A stretch of DNA of 64,000 bases from Gemmatimonadota bacterium (GCA_016873995.1 VGVR01000005.1:101466-165465); one strand, 5' to 3'; shown: positions 25,414 to 34,790, counted from the first letter of the stretch. Notes: generated by a model not told the origin, from the sequence alone. Numbers and translations are program-made.

Positions 25414-26511
25414 TCAGGCTCCTCTTACGTGCACGGCGCGTCGGGGCTCGATCTGCACGAGTCCCGGAAGCGGAACTTCGGCGGGAGCCCTCAGGTCGGC
25501 CTCCAGGATCTCCTGGACGCGCCCCGGACCACCCGCCTCCACCTCCCGCGCCTGCTCCTTGGCATGGTAACTGGATCGAACCAACGGTCCCGACTCCACG
25601 TGCTTGAAGCCGAGCTCTTCCTCCCCCACCCGCTTCCACGTCGTGAACTCGTCGGGCGTCACCCATCGCGCGACGGGCACGTGCATCGGTGAGGGCCGTA
25701 GATACTGACCGAGCGTGAGGATGTCCACCGCCGCCTCGCGGAGATCGGTCATCGCCTGACGGATCTCCTCCGGCCGCTCCCCCATCCCGAGGATGATTCC
25801 GGTCTTGGTGAGCATCCGCGGGTCGAGTCGCTTCACGGCCCCCAGGTAGGAGATCGAGCGCCAGTAGCGCCCACCAGGCCGCACCTCGGGATGCAGCCGC
25901 TCGACGGTCTCGAGGTTGTGCCCCAGGATCGCCGGCTTCGCCCGCACTACTGTGCCGAGAGCCTCTTCGCTCCCCTTGAAGTCGGGGATGAGCACCTCGA
26001 CCGAGCAATCCGGTAGGAGGGCGTGGATGCGCGTGATGGTCTCCGCGTAGATCGCGGCGCCCCCGTCTTCCAGCTCGTCCCGGTTCACGCTGGTGATCAC
26101 CACGTGCTCGAGCTGCAGCCGCGCCACCGCCTCGGCCACGCGGCGAGGCTCGTCGAGATCGAGCTCGGTGGGGAGCCCGTGCGCGACCCCGCAGTACTTG
26201 CAAGCCCGCGTACACACGTCGCCCAGGATCATGAACGTGGCGGTACCAGCCTCCCAGCACTCGCCGATGTTCGGGCAGCCCGCCTCCTCACAGACCGTGT
26301 GGAGGGACTCCGCCCGCATCAGACGTTGGAGCCTCAGATAGTTCGGCCCCCCGGGTGACCGGACCTTCAGCCACTCCGGCTTGCGCGACCGTAGCTCGAC
26401 GGTCGCCAGCCCCTCGTGCGCTCGGATCTTCGAGCTCCCCTTGGGCGTCACCAAACCGGTGTCTTTCCCGGTGGGCGCGTACCCGCGGGGGGGCAGCAGC
26501 TCTATGTCCAA
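25414..26511 (-). CDS. lipA: Lipoyl synthase
   Basis: LipA inserts two sulfurs into octanoyl side chains using radical SAM chemistry, supplying lipoyl groups for PDH. The 365-aa protein shows both clusters: the auxiliary motif CEEAGCPNIGEC (about residues 73-84) and the radical-SAM CTRACKYC (about 98-105), then the RSSYHAKEQ C-terminal segment with the Ser cluster ligand. A C-terminal tail of about 45 residues beyond this extends the usual length (about 300-320 aa). It is first in the operon lipA-pdhA-pdhB-pdhC, directly linking modification enzyme and substrate. No lipB is visible. Confidence 0.96.
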   Translation of the reverse strand: MDIELLPPRGYAPTGKDTGLVTPKGSSKIRAHEGLATVELRSRKPEWLKVRSPGGPNYLRLQRLMRAESLHTVCEEAGCPNIGECWEAGTATFMILGDVCTRACKYCGVAHGLPTELDLDEPRRVAEAVARLQLEHVVITSVNRDELEDGGAAIYAETITRIHALLPDCSVEVLIPDFKGSEEALGTVVRAKPAILGHNLETVERLHPEVRPGGRYWRSISYLGAVKRLDPRMLTKTGIILGMGERPEEIRQAMTDLREAAVDILTLGQYLRPSPMHVPVARWVTPDEFTTWKRVGEEELGFKHVESGPLVRSSYHAKEQAREVEAGGPGRVQEILEADLRAPAEVPLPGLVQIEPRRAVHVRGA

Positions 26512-26611
26512 GAACTCACCTCGTTCGTCGCTACAGGCTGGCCGACCTCGGCCGACGAGCCAGGGAAAGAAAAGCCTACGGGCAGAGCCGACAACCCCGC
26601 AGGTCCCATCC

Positions 26612-27391
26612 TCAGGGCAGCTGCAGGTGGGCCTGGCGCTCCCGGCGGCGGCGAACGACCTCCTCGGCCACTCTGGCCGGATCGTCGGTCACGAGCACCC
26701 CGGCCAGGTCCTTCGCATCGATCTTGCCTTCTGCAACCATGGTCCGCCTCACCCAGTCGAGCAACCCGGACCAGTACGCCGAGCCGACGAGAATGACCGG
26801 AAAGTCGCGGACCTTGTCGGTCTGGATGAGCGTCAGGGCCTCGAACAGCTCGTCCAGGGTGCCGAAGCCGCCGGGGAAGATCACGAAGGCCTCGGCGTAC
26901 TTCACGAACATCATCTTGCGCACGAAGAAGTACCGGAAGTCGATGGACACATCGAGGAAGTCGTTGGTCCGCTGCTCGAACGGCAGCTCGATGTTGCATC
27001 CCACCGATTGCACGCCCGCCAGCTTCGCGCCTTTGTTGGCGGCCTCCATGATCCCCGGGCCGCCCCCGGTGATGATGGCGAACCCGGCCTTCCCCAGCTG
27101 CCGCGCGGTCTCCACGCAGAGGCCGTACATCGGGTCGTGGGGGGTCGTGCGTGCCGAGCCGAACACCGACACCGCCGGCCCGATCTGCGACATCTCCTCG
27201 AACCCCTCGACGAACTCGCCCATGATGCGGAAGACGCGCCACGCGTCCTTGCCGATGGTGCGCAGGTCCTCGACGCTCCGAAGCAGCCTCTCGTCCTCGG
27301 TCGCGCGACCCGAGGCGCCGCGCCCGTCGGGCTCCGGACCTCCGGGCGTGATCACCGCGCCTCTCTGCGGCGTGGCCGATGTGCTATCCAC
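26612..27391 (-). CDS. LOG family protein (TIGR00730-like)
   Basis: A 259-aa Rossmann-type protein with the LOG-family signatures: VFGSARTTPHDPMYG, GGGPGIMEAANKGA (about residues 105-118) and FPGGFGTLDELFEALTLIQTDK (PGGxGTxxE, about 168-189). In characterised members this is a cytokinin-activating phosphoribohydrolase or pyrimidine nucleotide hydrolase. The predicted ATG lies 40 nt inside the upstream epimerase gene; GTG at 27355 is an alternative start. Same strand as the epimerase, so coupled. Confidence 0.87.
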   Translation of the reverse strand: MDSTSATPQRGAVITPGGPEPDGRGASGRATEDERLLRSVEDLRTIGKDAWRVFRIMGEFVEGFEEMSQIGPAVSVFGSARTTPHDPMYGLCVETARQLGKAGFAIITGGGPGIMEAANKGAKLAGVQSVGCNIELPFEQRTNDFLDVSIDFRYFFVRKMMFVKYAEAFVIFPGGFGTLDELFEALTLIQTDKVRDFPVILVGSAYWSGLLDWVRRTMVAEGKIDAKDLAGVLVTDDPARVAEEVVRRRRERQAHLQLP

Positions 27392-28356
27392 CGCCCCGTG
27401 CGCTCCAAGGCGGCGCGGTGCTCATGAGGAGGACTCCACCCCAGCTCCGCGCGGATGCGCGCGGACGGGTATGGGTTCTCGCCCAAAGCGAGCTGGGTGA
27501 GCCGGTCCAGCGACAGATGCTTGGCTCCGGGAGTCCGCACACCGAGGCTCCCGAGGAGTCCGCCCCCACCCTGCACGAGGGCGCGAGGCAGGGTGACGAA
27601 CTTCGGCTTGATGCCGAGTCCCGCCCCGAGCCATTCCATCAGCTCTCGCTGATTCAGGCGGTGGTCGAGACCGACGTCGTAGGTTTCGCCGCCGCACCCC
27701 GACTCGAGCGCCAGCCGAATCGCCACCGCGACGTTCCCTGCATAGACCACAGGCAGCGCATTGGTTGCTGAACCCAGCAGCGGGACGAGCGGGAGACGCA
27801 GCATGTCTCGAATGGCGGGCGCCATGAGGCGGTCGCCTTCGCCGTATACCGCGGACGGCCGCACGACCGTCACGGGAAAGCCGCGCTTCTCCTCGATGCC
27901 CCGTGCAACTTCCTCGGCTTCCCGCTTCGAACGGGCGTAGAGGTCGCCGGGCGCGAGGGGCGTGTCGATGGGCGTGGTCTCGTCGACGGGGCCAGGGGCG
28001 CTCCCGTAGACCGCCACCGAAGAGATGTGCACGGCTCCGGTGATCCCCGCCATACGCGCAGCCGTGAGCACGTTGCGCGTCCCGTCCACGTTCACCGAGC
28101 GCACTTTCGGCCACGACCCGCCCGCGTAGACGAGAGCCGCACCGTGCACCAAGTGCGAGCACCCCTTCATGAGGGGTGCCAGCGCTTCCGGCTCGTTGCG
28201 GATGTCACCCTCGGCGAGCTCGCACTCGACTTCTTCCAGCGCCACCGTGTCCACGCCCTTGCGATGCAGGGCGACGACCTCGTGCCCGTGGGCGCGCAGC
28301 TCGCGGGCGAGGTGCCACCCGAGAAGACCGGTCCCGCCCGTGAGAAATACGCGCAT
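27352..28356 (-). CDS. NAD-dependent epimerase/dehydratase (extended SDR)
   Basis: The 334-aa product begins MRVFLTGGTGLLGWHLARE, an extended-SDR NAD(P)-binding loop (TGGTGxxG), and has the catalytic YARSKREAEE (YxxxK, about residue 142) with upstream SSVAVYG. It is a soluble nucleotide-sugar or steroid-like epimerase/dehydratase/reductase; substrate unknown. The next gene (LOG) overlaps its 3' end. Confidence 0.9.
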   Translation of the reverse strand: MRVFLTGGTGLLGWHLARELRAHGHEVVALHRKGVDTVALEEVECELAEGDIRNEPEALAPLMKGCSHLVHGAALVYAGGSWPKVRSVNVDGTRNVLTAARMAGITGAVHISSVAVYGSAPGPVDETTPIDTPLAPGDLYARSKREAEEVARGIEEKRGFPVTVVRPSAVYGEGDRLMAPAIRDMLRLPLVPLLGSATNALPVVYAGNVAVAIRLALESGCGGETYDVGLDHRLNQRELMEWLGAGLGIKPKFVTLPRALVQGGGGLLGSLGVRTPGAKHLSLDRLTQLALGENPYPSARIRAELGWSPPHEHRAALERTGRWIAHRPRRREAR

Positions 28357-28377
28357 GTCGACGAGCGGGAGGCCGGG

Positions 28378-29175
28378 TCAGCGGGCGGCTAAGAACGCCT
28401 GCGCCGCGATCCGGGCAGACTCGAGCATACCCGAGTGTCCCTGGTACTCCGGCAACGGACGGGACGCTTCCTGGCCATACGCCTCAGTCAGTCGCCGGTA
28501 GTATCCGTCGGCTGCATCCAGTCGGCCCAACTCGATGGCAGCTTCGGCGGCCTCGCTCAGGCCGAGAATGTGGTTGGGCTCCGCCGCGAGGATCTGCTCC
28601 GCGTTGGCCAGCGCCGCATCCAGGTTGTTTGCCACACGGTTGAGCATGGCCAGATGGAAGAGTCCATCGTTGTCGAGTGGCTGAGCACGATCGTACGCCG
28701 CGATCGCCATGGGCAGGAAGGCCTGCGCGGAGGTCGAATCGCCGACGGACACCGACTCCATGACGCGATTGAACAGCCTATCCGCGGCCTCGCGAGGCGT
28801 CATCGTCGAGAGGTCCGGTGGTGTACCGGTGCCCGCGCCGGCGAACGGAGCGTTTGGGTTACTCGCCGGAGCGGAAGGACCACCCGGCTGAACCATGTTC
28901 ACACCCACGACGACGATGAGCACGAACATCGCGGCCCCCGCGATCCACCAGGGCAGATTCTGTCCGCCGACCACTGCTGCGGCCGCGGCCCGGCGACCCG
29001 AGCCGGCCCCGTCGACTTTCGTTCCACACTGGTTACAGAACCCGGCGGCGGGCGCGACCTTGGCGCCGCATTGGTTGCAGAATCGCCCACCGAGCTTACC
29101 GCCGCAGTGCTGGCAGAAATTCCCGGTGGCGGGTTTGCCGCACTCTGGACAGTAGGGTTTCGAGCCAGCGCTCAT
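28378..29175 (-). CDS. Zinc-ribbon membrane protein with TPR-like C-terminus
   Basis: A 265-aa protein starting with three zinc-ribbon CxxC pairs (YCPECGKPATGNFCQHCGG, RFCNQCGAKV, FCNQCGTKV) in residues 1-55, a single hydrophobic segment IAGAAMFVLIVVVGVNMV (about 85-102) and a C-terminal helical repeat region (LDAALANAEQILAAEPNHILGLSEAAEAAIELGRLDAADGYYRRL). Likely a membrane-anchored scaffold or sensor. Start ATG 29175 overlaps the upstream peptidase stop by 4 nt (ATGA), giving coupled translation. Function unknown. Confidence 0.75.
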   Translation of the reverse strand: MSAGSKPYCPECGKPATGNFCQHCGGKLGGRFCNQCGAKVAPAAGFCNQCGTKVDGAGSGRRAAAAAVVGGQNLPWWIAGAAMFVLIVVVGVNMVQPGGPSAPASNPNAPFAGAGTGTPPDLSTMTPREAADRLFNRVMESVSVGDSTSAQAFLPMAIAAYDRAQPLDNDGLFHLAMLNRVANNLDAALANAEQILAAEPNHILGLSEAAEAAIELGRLDAADGYYRRLTEAYGQEASRPLPEYQGHSGMLESARIAAQAFLAAR

Positions 29176-31475
29176 GGTCTCAATGCGTTGAAGAGGAGCG
29201 GCCACGTAGCCATCGACTGCGCCCTGTAGTTCGGCTGGAACCCGAACAGAACCACCGAGCCCGACCCCACGTCAGCCTCCAGAATCGCGGGTTGACCTGC
29301 GACCTGCGACCCGCCGATCGCCCATCCTGACAGCAGCGGGTCACCCGTGCCGTACCGCGCCAGGACCCGCATTCGCGCATCGGTCACAGCGAAGGCGCGG
29401 CTCTCATCCCAGAACCACGCCGCGACCTCAGGAGGCATGCCCTCGTTCACGTCGGACCCCTCCTCGAGCTCCAGGCGGAGGAGTGATCCCGGAATGTAGA
29501 AGTCCGACCCCGACAGCCGCGCCGTGGCACTCCGGACCCTCAGGCCAAACAGGTCTGCGACGTAGTCTGTCGCTTGCTCGACGGCGACCACCCGACCGCC
29601 GTTCCGCACGAAGGCGCGCACCTGTTCCGAGCCGTCCTCGCCGAGGCCGCCCGAGTACGGGCGAGGCACCTCATCGTCAGCGAAGCCCTCGAGGATCGAC
29701 CTCGCACTCTGGGACTGGAACAGGAGCACGTCGTAGTCGCGGAGCGCCCCGGCCTGGATGTCCGCGTCATGGAGCGTGTCATAGGCGAGGTCGTGCTGGT
29801 CGAAGACCCAGCGCTGCCACCCCGCCGTCATCGGCTCCTCCCAAGACTTGTACAGCGCGACCCTCGGCGCACCCGCCCCGAGCAGGTGTGGCGGAAGATG
29901 GAAGTCGAAGTCGGGAAGGGAGATAGGGGCGGACATGGGAGCTTCCACGGGCCCGTCCACCGCCACTGCCTCGAAGTCGAGCAGGTAGCCGAAGGTCTGG
30001 GCGGTCACATCGTACGGCTGCACTGGTGGCCCGCCGGGGTACTCGCGCAAATCGGGGTAGTGCTGAACCTCGAGCATCGCATTGGCGAAGCTGGCGTAGG
30101 GCTGCCGCATCGAGATCACATAGCTGCCGGCGGGGAACTCGAGCCCGTCGGCCGTGAAGTTCGCCTCCGCCCGCTGCACCTCCACTTCGGCCATCGTGAG
30201 CGCCCGGAGCGCATACTGGACTCCAGCGGGGTTGCCCTCGTCTGACGGAATGATCCACGCTTCGGGCCAGGAGTCCCACTTCTCCACTGCCCGTCTGTTG
30301 ACGCCGTAGAAATTCTCGAGCCAGTAGCGCCGGTTCTTGGCCGCGTTGGTCAGCAGCGCGATCGCCCCGGCTTGCTGGTACTCGACGATGTCCGGGAGTC
30401 CCCACTCCCCTCCCGGCCAAGGCGCCGGGAAGTTCCACGACCGCCGGCCGGCGTCGTACCCGATGCCCAGGCCGAGCCGGCGGGCCGAAACGGTCACCGG
30501 CGTGGCGAGATCCGCTGACGCAGTCTCGGAGAGGATGCGCGCGCCGCCGTGGTAGTGCATGTACGCGCGGCTCGGCGAGTAGGCGTCGTAGACGCCGTTG
30601 ATCACGACACCGAGCTTGCCTTGGCCGGTGAGCTCGGCGGCCATGTACGACCCGAGTTGATTGACCGCGGCAGTCAGCGCCGGGTCTACGTTCGGCTCCC
30701 AGGGCTCCACATAGGGCGGGAAGAAGATGCGGGCGCCGTTCGCCCCCATTTGGTGCACGTCGTGCACGATCTGGGGGTGCCAGGCGTTGTGCGCGCCGAG
30801 CACCGTCAGGGCGGTCTCCGCCTGTGTGAACGCGTACCAGTCTCGGTTGTTGTCGTGCCCGGTGTAGAAATGGTAGAGCCACGGCAGGGGCGCCGCCTCG
30901 AACTCCGTGCCCACGTGCTCATTGTACCAATCGGCTATCCATTGCAGTCCGTCCGGGTTTAGCGAAGGGATCTGCAGCACGATCACGTTTTCCAGGATCT
31001 CGAGAATCCGGGGGTCGTCGGAGGCGGCGAGCTCATAGGCGAGGCTCGCCGACATCTGGCTCGCGCCCACCTCGGTCGCGTGGATGCCCTGAGTGATCAG
31101 CACCACGGTCCTGCCCTGGTCGAGCAGCTGCTCGAGCTCCCCCTCGCTCGTCACCCGTCGGGGGTCGGCCAGCTTCTCCTGGATCTGCCGGAGCTCCTCC
31201 AGGCGAGCGTGGTTGCCGGGGCTCGTGATCGTCAGCATCACGAACGGCTGGCCCATGGTGGAGGGTCCCAAAGTGTCCACCGTGACGCGCGGGCTCGAGG
31301 CAGCGAGACGCTCGAAATAGGCCGTCAGCTGGTCCCAATTGGCGAGCTTCCGGTCCGCACCGACGTCGAAGCCGAAGTGCTCGCGGGGCGTCGGAACGGA
31401 CTGCGCCGCGAGCGACGGCGCGACGAGTGCGATGGCCGCGAGGGCCGCGAGGGCCGCCAGCAGTCGTCGTTGCAT
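29172..31475 (-). CDS. Exported M14-family zinc carboxypeptidase
   Basis: A 767-aa precursor with signal peptide (LAALAALAAIALVAPSLAAQS). Zinc ligands of M14 are visible in GIHATEVGASQMS (HxxE, about residue 100) and IVHDVHQMG (about 215). A C-terminal part after about 500 resembles a glutamine-amidotransferase-like/Rossmann domain (LSGSDFYIPGSLLRLELEEG), as in the large peptidases of this type. ATG 31475 was chosen to expose the signal peptide; longer in-frame starts reach 31628. Probably degrades peptides or peptidoglycan stems; substrate unknown. Divergent from the M28 gene. Confidence 0.85.
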   Translation of the reverse strand: MQRRLLAALAALAAIALVAPSLAAQSVPTPREHFGFDVGADRKLANWDQLTAYFERLAASSPRVTVDTLGPSTMGQPFVMLTITSPGNHARLEELRQIQEKLADPRRVTSEGELEQLLDQGRTVVLITQGIHATEVGASQMSASLAYELAASDDPRILEILENVIVLQIPSLNPDGLQWIADWYNEHVGTEFEAAPLPWLYHFYTGHDNNRDWYAFTQAETALTVLGAHNAWHPQIVHDVHQMGANGARIFFPPYVEPWEPNVDPALTAAVNQLGSYMAAELTGQGKLGVVINGVYDAYSPSRAYMHYHGGARILSETASADLATPVTVSARRLGLGIGYDAGRRSWNFPAPWPGGEWGLPDIVEYQQAGAIALLTNAAKNRRYWLENFYGVNRRAVEKWDSWPEAWIIPSDEGNPAGVQYALRALTMAEVEVQRAEANFTADGLEFPAGSYVISMRQPYASFANAMLEVQHYPDLREYPGGPPVQPYDVTAQTFGYLLDFEAVAVDGPVEAPMSAPISLPDFDFHLPPHLLGAGAPRVALYKSWEEPMTAGWQRWVFDQHDLAYDTLHDADIQAGALRDYDVLLFQSQSARSILEGFADDEVPRPYSGGLGEDGSEQVRAFVRNGGRVVAVEQATDYVADLFGLRVRSATARLSGSDFYIPGSLLRLELEEGSDVNEGMPPEVAAWFWDESRAFAVTDARMRVLARYGTGDPLLSGWAIGGSQVAGQPAILEADVGSGSVVLFGFQPNYRAQSMATWPLLFNALRP

Positions 31476-31527
31476 CGAGGTCCCTGGAAGTGCGGGCGCC
31501 GCGGTTACCGCAGTCGCCCACGTCGAC

Positions 31528-31550
31528 TTTTCCACACAGCCTGTGGATGG
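31528..31550. promoter_or_regulatory. Inverted pair of DnaA-box-like sites
   Basis: In the divergent gap between the M14 and M28 genes, TTTTCCACA (31528-31536) is followed after 5 nt by TGTGGATGG (31542-31550), an inverted arrangement of TCCACA cores. TTTTCCACA differs from the TTATCCACA consensus at one position. A role in DnaA-dependent regulation or titration is speculative. Confidence 0.3.
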
Positions 31551-31663
31551 TACCCAACGCCCCGAGGGGCGGCAACGGATCGGGCCGACGGGGGAGGGGC
31601 ACGCTTGGCCTCCGCGCCCGGCGGGCATACCGTAGGGCCGGACCCACTCGGTTTGGAGACGCC

Positions 31664-33298
31664 GTGAGACTTACTTGGCCGGTCGCGTTCCCAGCCCTCT
31701 GTGCCGTCGGGTGCGCCGGGGAGGCGGCGACGCCAACGATTTCCGCCGACGAGTTCGCAACCCATCTCGAGGTGCTCGCCTCCGACGCCTACCTCGGCCG
31801 CGGACCCGGCCACCCGGGCGGGGACATGGCTGTGGAGTACATCCGGGCCCGTTTCGAGGAGTATGGGCTGGAGGCGGTAGGAGGGTCCTATCTGCAGGCT
31901 GTTCCCATGGTGGGAAATACACCGGACGCGTCCAGCGCGTCACTCGTGTTCGAGGGGACGCGAGGCACCACTGCTCCGACCTACCTCGACGGCGTCGTGC
32001 TCAATCCGGGCGACCGAGAGGCCACGGCCGTCGACGCATCCGCGGAGCTCGTGTTCGTCGGCTACGGCATCGATGCACCCGAGGTGGGGTGGAACGACTT
32101 CGCGGGCGTGGACGTGCGCGGCAAGTACATCATGATCCTCGTGAACGACCCGCCGGCGCCTCCCGAGGAGCCGAGCCTCTTCGGCGGTATCGCCATGACG
32201 TACTACGGGCGCTGGACCTACAAGTACGAGGAGGCCGCCCGGCAGGGAGCCCTGGGGGCGCTCATCGTGCACGAGACGGAGCCTGCAGGGTATCCGTGGA
32301 GCGTCGTGCGCACTGGATTCGCGGGTGAGCAGTTCGCACTCCCGCTCTCTGCGGCCCAGCCCCGACCGGCGGGCCTCATCGGTTGGGTTTCACTCTACGC
32401 TGCGCGCGCGGCGCTCGCGACCGCTGGTCTCGATTACGACGTGTTGAAGGCGCAGGCCGCTCGCCGCGGCTTCACTGCCGTCGAGACCGGTATCACGGTC
32501 AGCGGCAGCGTAGTCGCCGCGACTCGCCGCGTCGACACACAGAACGTCGTAGGCCTGGTTCGGGGCTCGGAGCGGCCTGACGAGTACATCCTGCTCACTT
32601 CACACTACGACCACTTCGGCGTGGGCGCGCCAGTCGACGGAGACTCGATCTACAACGGCGCCTACGACAACGCATCCGGGACCGCGCTCATCCTCGCGAT
32701 GGCGCGCGCACTTTCGGATTTGGACCCCCCGCCAGCCAGGTCCGTCCTCGTCATCGCGACGGGCGCCGAGGAGCGGGGCTTGCTCGGTGCGGAGCGGTAC
32801 GTTCAGGCGCCCCTCGTGCCGCTGGCCCAAACGGTCGCCGAGATCAACTTCGACGAGGCCAATGTCTGGGGGGAGACCACGGACGTGACCGTGTTCGGAG
32901 AGGAGCGCACCGAGCTGGGCGTCTACGTGCGGGAGCGCGCCGCGGAGCTCGGCCTCACGATCATGCCCGACCCGAATCCGCCCGTGGGCACCTACTTCCG
33001 TTCCGACCACTTCCCGTTCGCACGTGCCGGAGTGCCTTCGCTGTACATCGTGCATGGGTGGGACTTCGTGGGCAGGCCCTCGGGATGGGGCGACTCGACA
33101 CGGACCGCCTACACCGCGAACGACTACCACCAGCCGTCGGACGAGATCGGCCCGGATTGGAACTACACCGGCGCGGTCCAGGAAGCCGACCTGGCCCTGC
33201 GCATCATTCTGGACCTCGCTGCCACGGACACGTGGCCGAATTGGCTCGAGGGCCAGGAGTTCAAGGCCGCCCGCGACGCCATGAGGGAGAGCAGGTAA
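31664..33298 (+). CDS. Exported M28-family aminopeptidase with PA domain
   Basis: A 544-aa peptidase. Start GTG 31664 is chosen since it gives a short N-terminal hydrophobic segment with Cys (ALCAVGC), a possible lipoprotein signal. The central protease-associated region contains DVRGKYIMILVNDPP. Zinc-site residues of M28 are visible: HYDHFG and YDNASGTAL, GAEERGLLGAERY (catalytic Glu), FDEANVWGE and NDYHQPSDE. It is therefore a complete aminopeptidase acting outside the cytoplasm. Divergent from the M14 gene; a second M28 is at 56.5 kb. Confidence 0.9.
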   Translation: MRLTWPVAFPALCAVGCAGEAATPTISADEFATHLEVLASDAYLGRGPGHPGGDMAVEYIRARFEEYGLEAVGGSYLQAVPMVGNTPDASSASLVFEGTRGTTAPTYLDGVVLNPGDREATAVDASAELVFVGYGIDAPEVGWNDFAGVDVRGKYIMILVNDPPAPPEEPSLFGGIAMTYYGRWTYKYEEAARQGALGALIVHETEPAGYPWSVVRTGFAGEQFALPLSAAQPRPAGLIGWVSLYAARAALATAGLDYDVLKAQAARRGFTAVETGITVSGSVVAATRRVDTQNVVGLVRGSERPDEYILLTSHYDHFGVGAPVDGDSIYNGAYDNASGTALILAMARALSDLDPPPARSVLVIATGAEERGLLGAERYVQAPLVPLAQTVAEINFDEANVWGETTDVTVFGEERTELGVYVRERAAELGLTIMPDPNPPVGTYFRSDHFPFARAGVPSLYIVHGWDFVGRPSGWGDSTRTAYTANDYHQPSDEIGPDWNYTGAVQEADLALRIILDLAATDTWPNWLEGQEFKAARDAMRESR

Positions 33299-33341
33299 GC
33301 AGCGCGCGTGAGGAAGCTGGACCTGCCTGGTGCACGGTTCC

Positions 33342-34103
33342 TCAAAGACCGGTCGGCAGGTCCACGAACTCCCAGCTGAGTTCGAAGCGCTCGGCGGCGT
33401 GAGCCGCGAGCGCTTGCACGCCGAACGTCTCCGTGGCGTAGTGCCCAGCCAGCACCAAGTGCACGCCGAGCTCCATGGCATCGATCGCGTGGTGGTGGTG
33501 GCACTCGCCCGTCACCAGCGCATCGAGCCCGAGGTCGGCGGCCTCGGCGAGCGCATCTGCGCCCGCGCCCGTGACGACGCCCACCCGCTCGATGCGCTGC
33601 GGGCCCCCCTCGATGACCCGCGCCGGGCCGCCGACCGCAGCTTCGGCCCGCGAACGTAGGCCCGCGGCGTCGAGCGGCCGAGCGAGCCGTCCGTGCCAGC
33701 CGACGGGCGTCCCTTTATACGCGTCGAAACGCCCCTCGAGGGAGAGTCCGAGCGCTCGCGCGAGCAGCGCGTTGTTTCCGACCTCCGCGTGGCTGTCGAG
33801 CGGCAAATGGGCGCTGTAGAGGCCGACACCGCGCTCTACGAGGGGTCGGACGCGACGCAGGATGCGGCCCGTGAGGGGCGCCAGGCCGCCCCAGAAGAGC
33901 CCGTGGTGCACGATCAGCAGGTCCGCCTTGCGCGCCACTGCAGCCTCGACGGACGCGCTCGAGGCGTCGACGGATGCGACCAGGTGCCTCACCTCGCTCG
34001 ACCCCTCGACCTGCAAGCCGTTCCAGGCACCGGGGTAGTCGGGAAAACCCGGAATCCCTAGGTAAGCGTCAAGGTATTGGATCAGGGATTCTAGTTTCAT
34101 CAC
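33342..34103 (-). CDS. Nif3-like dinuclear metal-centre protein
   Basis: A 253-aa protein of the Nif3/YbgI family (hexameric, GTP cyclohydrolase II-type fold; function unresolved). Metal ligands are visible in IVHHGLFWGG (about residue 64), SAHLPLDSH (about 96) and GHYATETFGV (about 219), with GECHHHHAID (about 199). The gene is downstream of bactofilin on the same strand with a 186-nt gap containing a hairpin, so it may be a separate transcript. Confidence 0.9.
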   Translation of the reverse strand: MMKLESLIQYLDAYLGIPGFPDYPGAWNGLQVEGSSEVRHLVASVDASSASVEAAVARKADLLIVHHGLFWGGLAPLTGRILRRVRPLVERGVGLYSAHLPLDSHAEVGNNALLARALGLSLEGRFDAYKGTPVGWHGRLARPLDAAGLRSRAEAAVGGPARVIEGGPQRIERVGVVTGAGADALAEAADLGLDALVTGECHHHHAIDAMELGVHLVLAGHYATETFGVQALAAHAAERFELSWEFVDLPTGL

Positions 34104-34115
34104 GGTGCTCCGGAC

Positions 34116-34133
34116 CCTCCGCGCGGACGGAGG
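34116..34133. terminator. Hairpin downstream of bactofilin
   Basis: A 6-bp stem CCTCCG/CGGAGG with a 6-nt loop lies in the 186-nt gap between bactofilin and nif3 (minus strand). It may end the parA-parB-M23-bactofilin transcript. The rest of the gap holds a TGTGGAAAA (34143-34151), a one-mismatch DnaA-box-like site in reverse. Confidence 0.3.
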
Positions 34134-34289
34134 TGGACAGCGTGTGGAAAAACTGGCCCGCTGTGTATCTGCCGGGTATAGCGCCGGATCCCGAGGCCGC
34201 TAAAGCAAGCGGAGGGAATGACTTGGGAGCTCGGCGTCAAATCGCATGGGCGCTCGTGCCACCCGCGCCGACCGTGGGAAACATGTGAA

Positions 34290-34784
34290 TCACTTGACGG
34301 CACCGGCCTCCGCCAGCTGGCGGCGGGCGCCGTCGGCTTCGGGCCCCTTCGGACCGGCTCCCACCGGCCGCCGAGCCTCACTCATGTGGACTGTGCCGTT
34401 GAGGACTGCGCCCTCCTCGAGCTGCATGCGCCTTGTTCGCACCTCGCCGTCGACCTGGCTCGTCGCCTGGAGCTCGAGCCGCGACTCGGCGACCAAGGTG
34501 CCAGTGACCTTGCCCGACACCACCGCGTCTTGGGTGTGGACGTCCCCGGTTACACTCCCCTGCTTCCCGATCACCACAGCCTTCCCGGCCTTGATCGTTC
34601 CCTCCACCGCGCCCTCGACCCGGATCGTGCCCTCAGTGTGGCACTCTCCGACGACCTTCATGCCAGGCCCAATGATCGAAATCACGGTCTCAGGCGGTGT
34701 TCCGACGCTCTCTCGGGCCATCTTGGAATCCTTCCGTCCGGGGCTCTGGGTCGCTGCGGTCCCGTGGACCGCTGCAAGTTCCAA
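34290..34784 (-). CDS. bacA: Bactofilin (polymer-forming cytoskeletal protein)
   Basis: The 164-aa protein has a central right-handed beta-helix typical of bactofilins: IIGPGMKVVGECHTEGTIRVEGAVEGTIKAGKAVVIGKQGSVTGDVHTQDAVVSGKVTGTL, with the repeating hydrophobic/Gly pattern, flanked by unstructured ends. Bactofilins polymerise without nucleotide and organise cell shape, peptidoglycan synthesis or ParABS positioning. The gene follows an M23 peptidase by 6 nt in an operon with parA and parB. Confidence 0.92.
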   Translation of the reverse strand: MELAAVHGTAATQSPGRKDSKMARESVGTPPETVISIIGPGMKVVGECHTEGTIRVEGAVEGTIKAGKAVVIGKQGSVTGDVHTQDAVVSGKVTGTLVAESRLELQATSQVDGEVRTRRMQLEEGAVLNGTVHMSEARRPVGAGPKGPEADGARRQLAEAGAVK

Positions 34785-34790
34785 TCCTGC

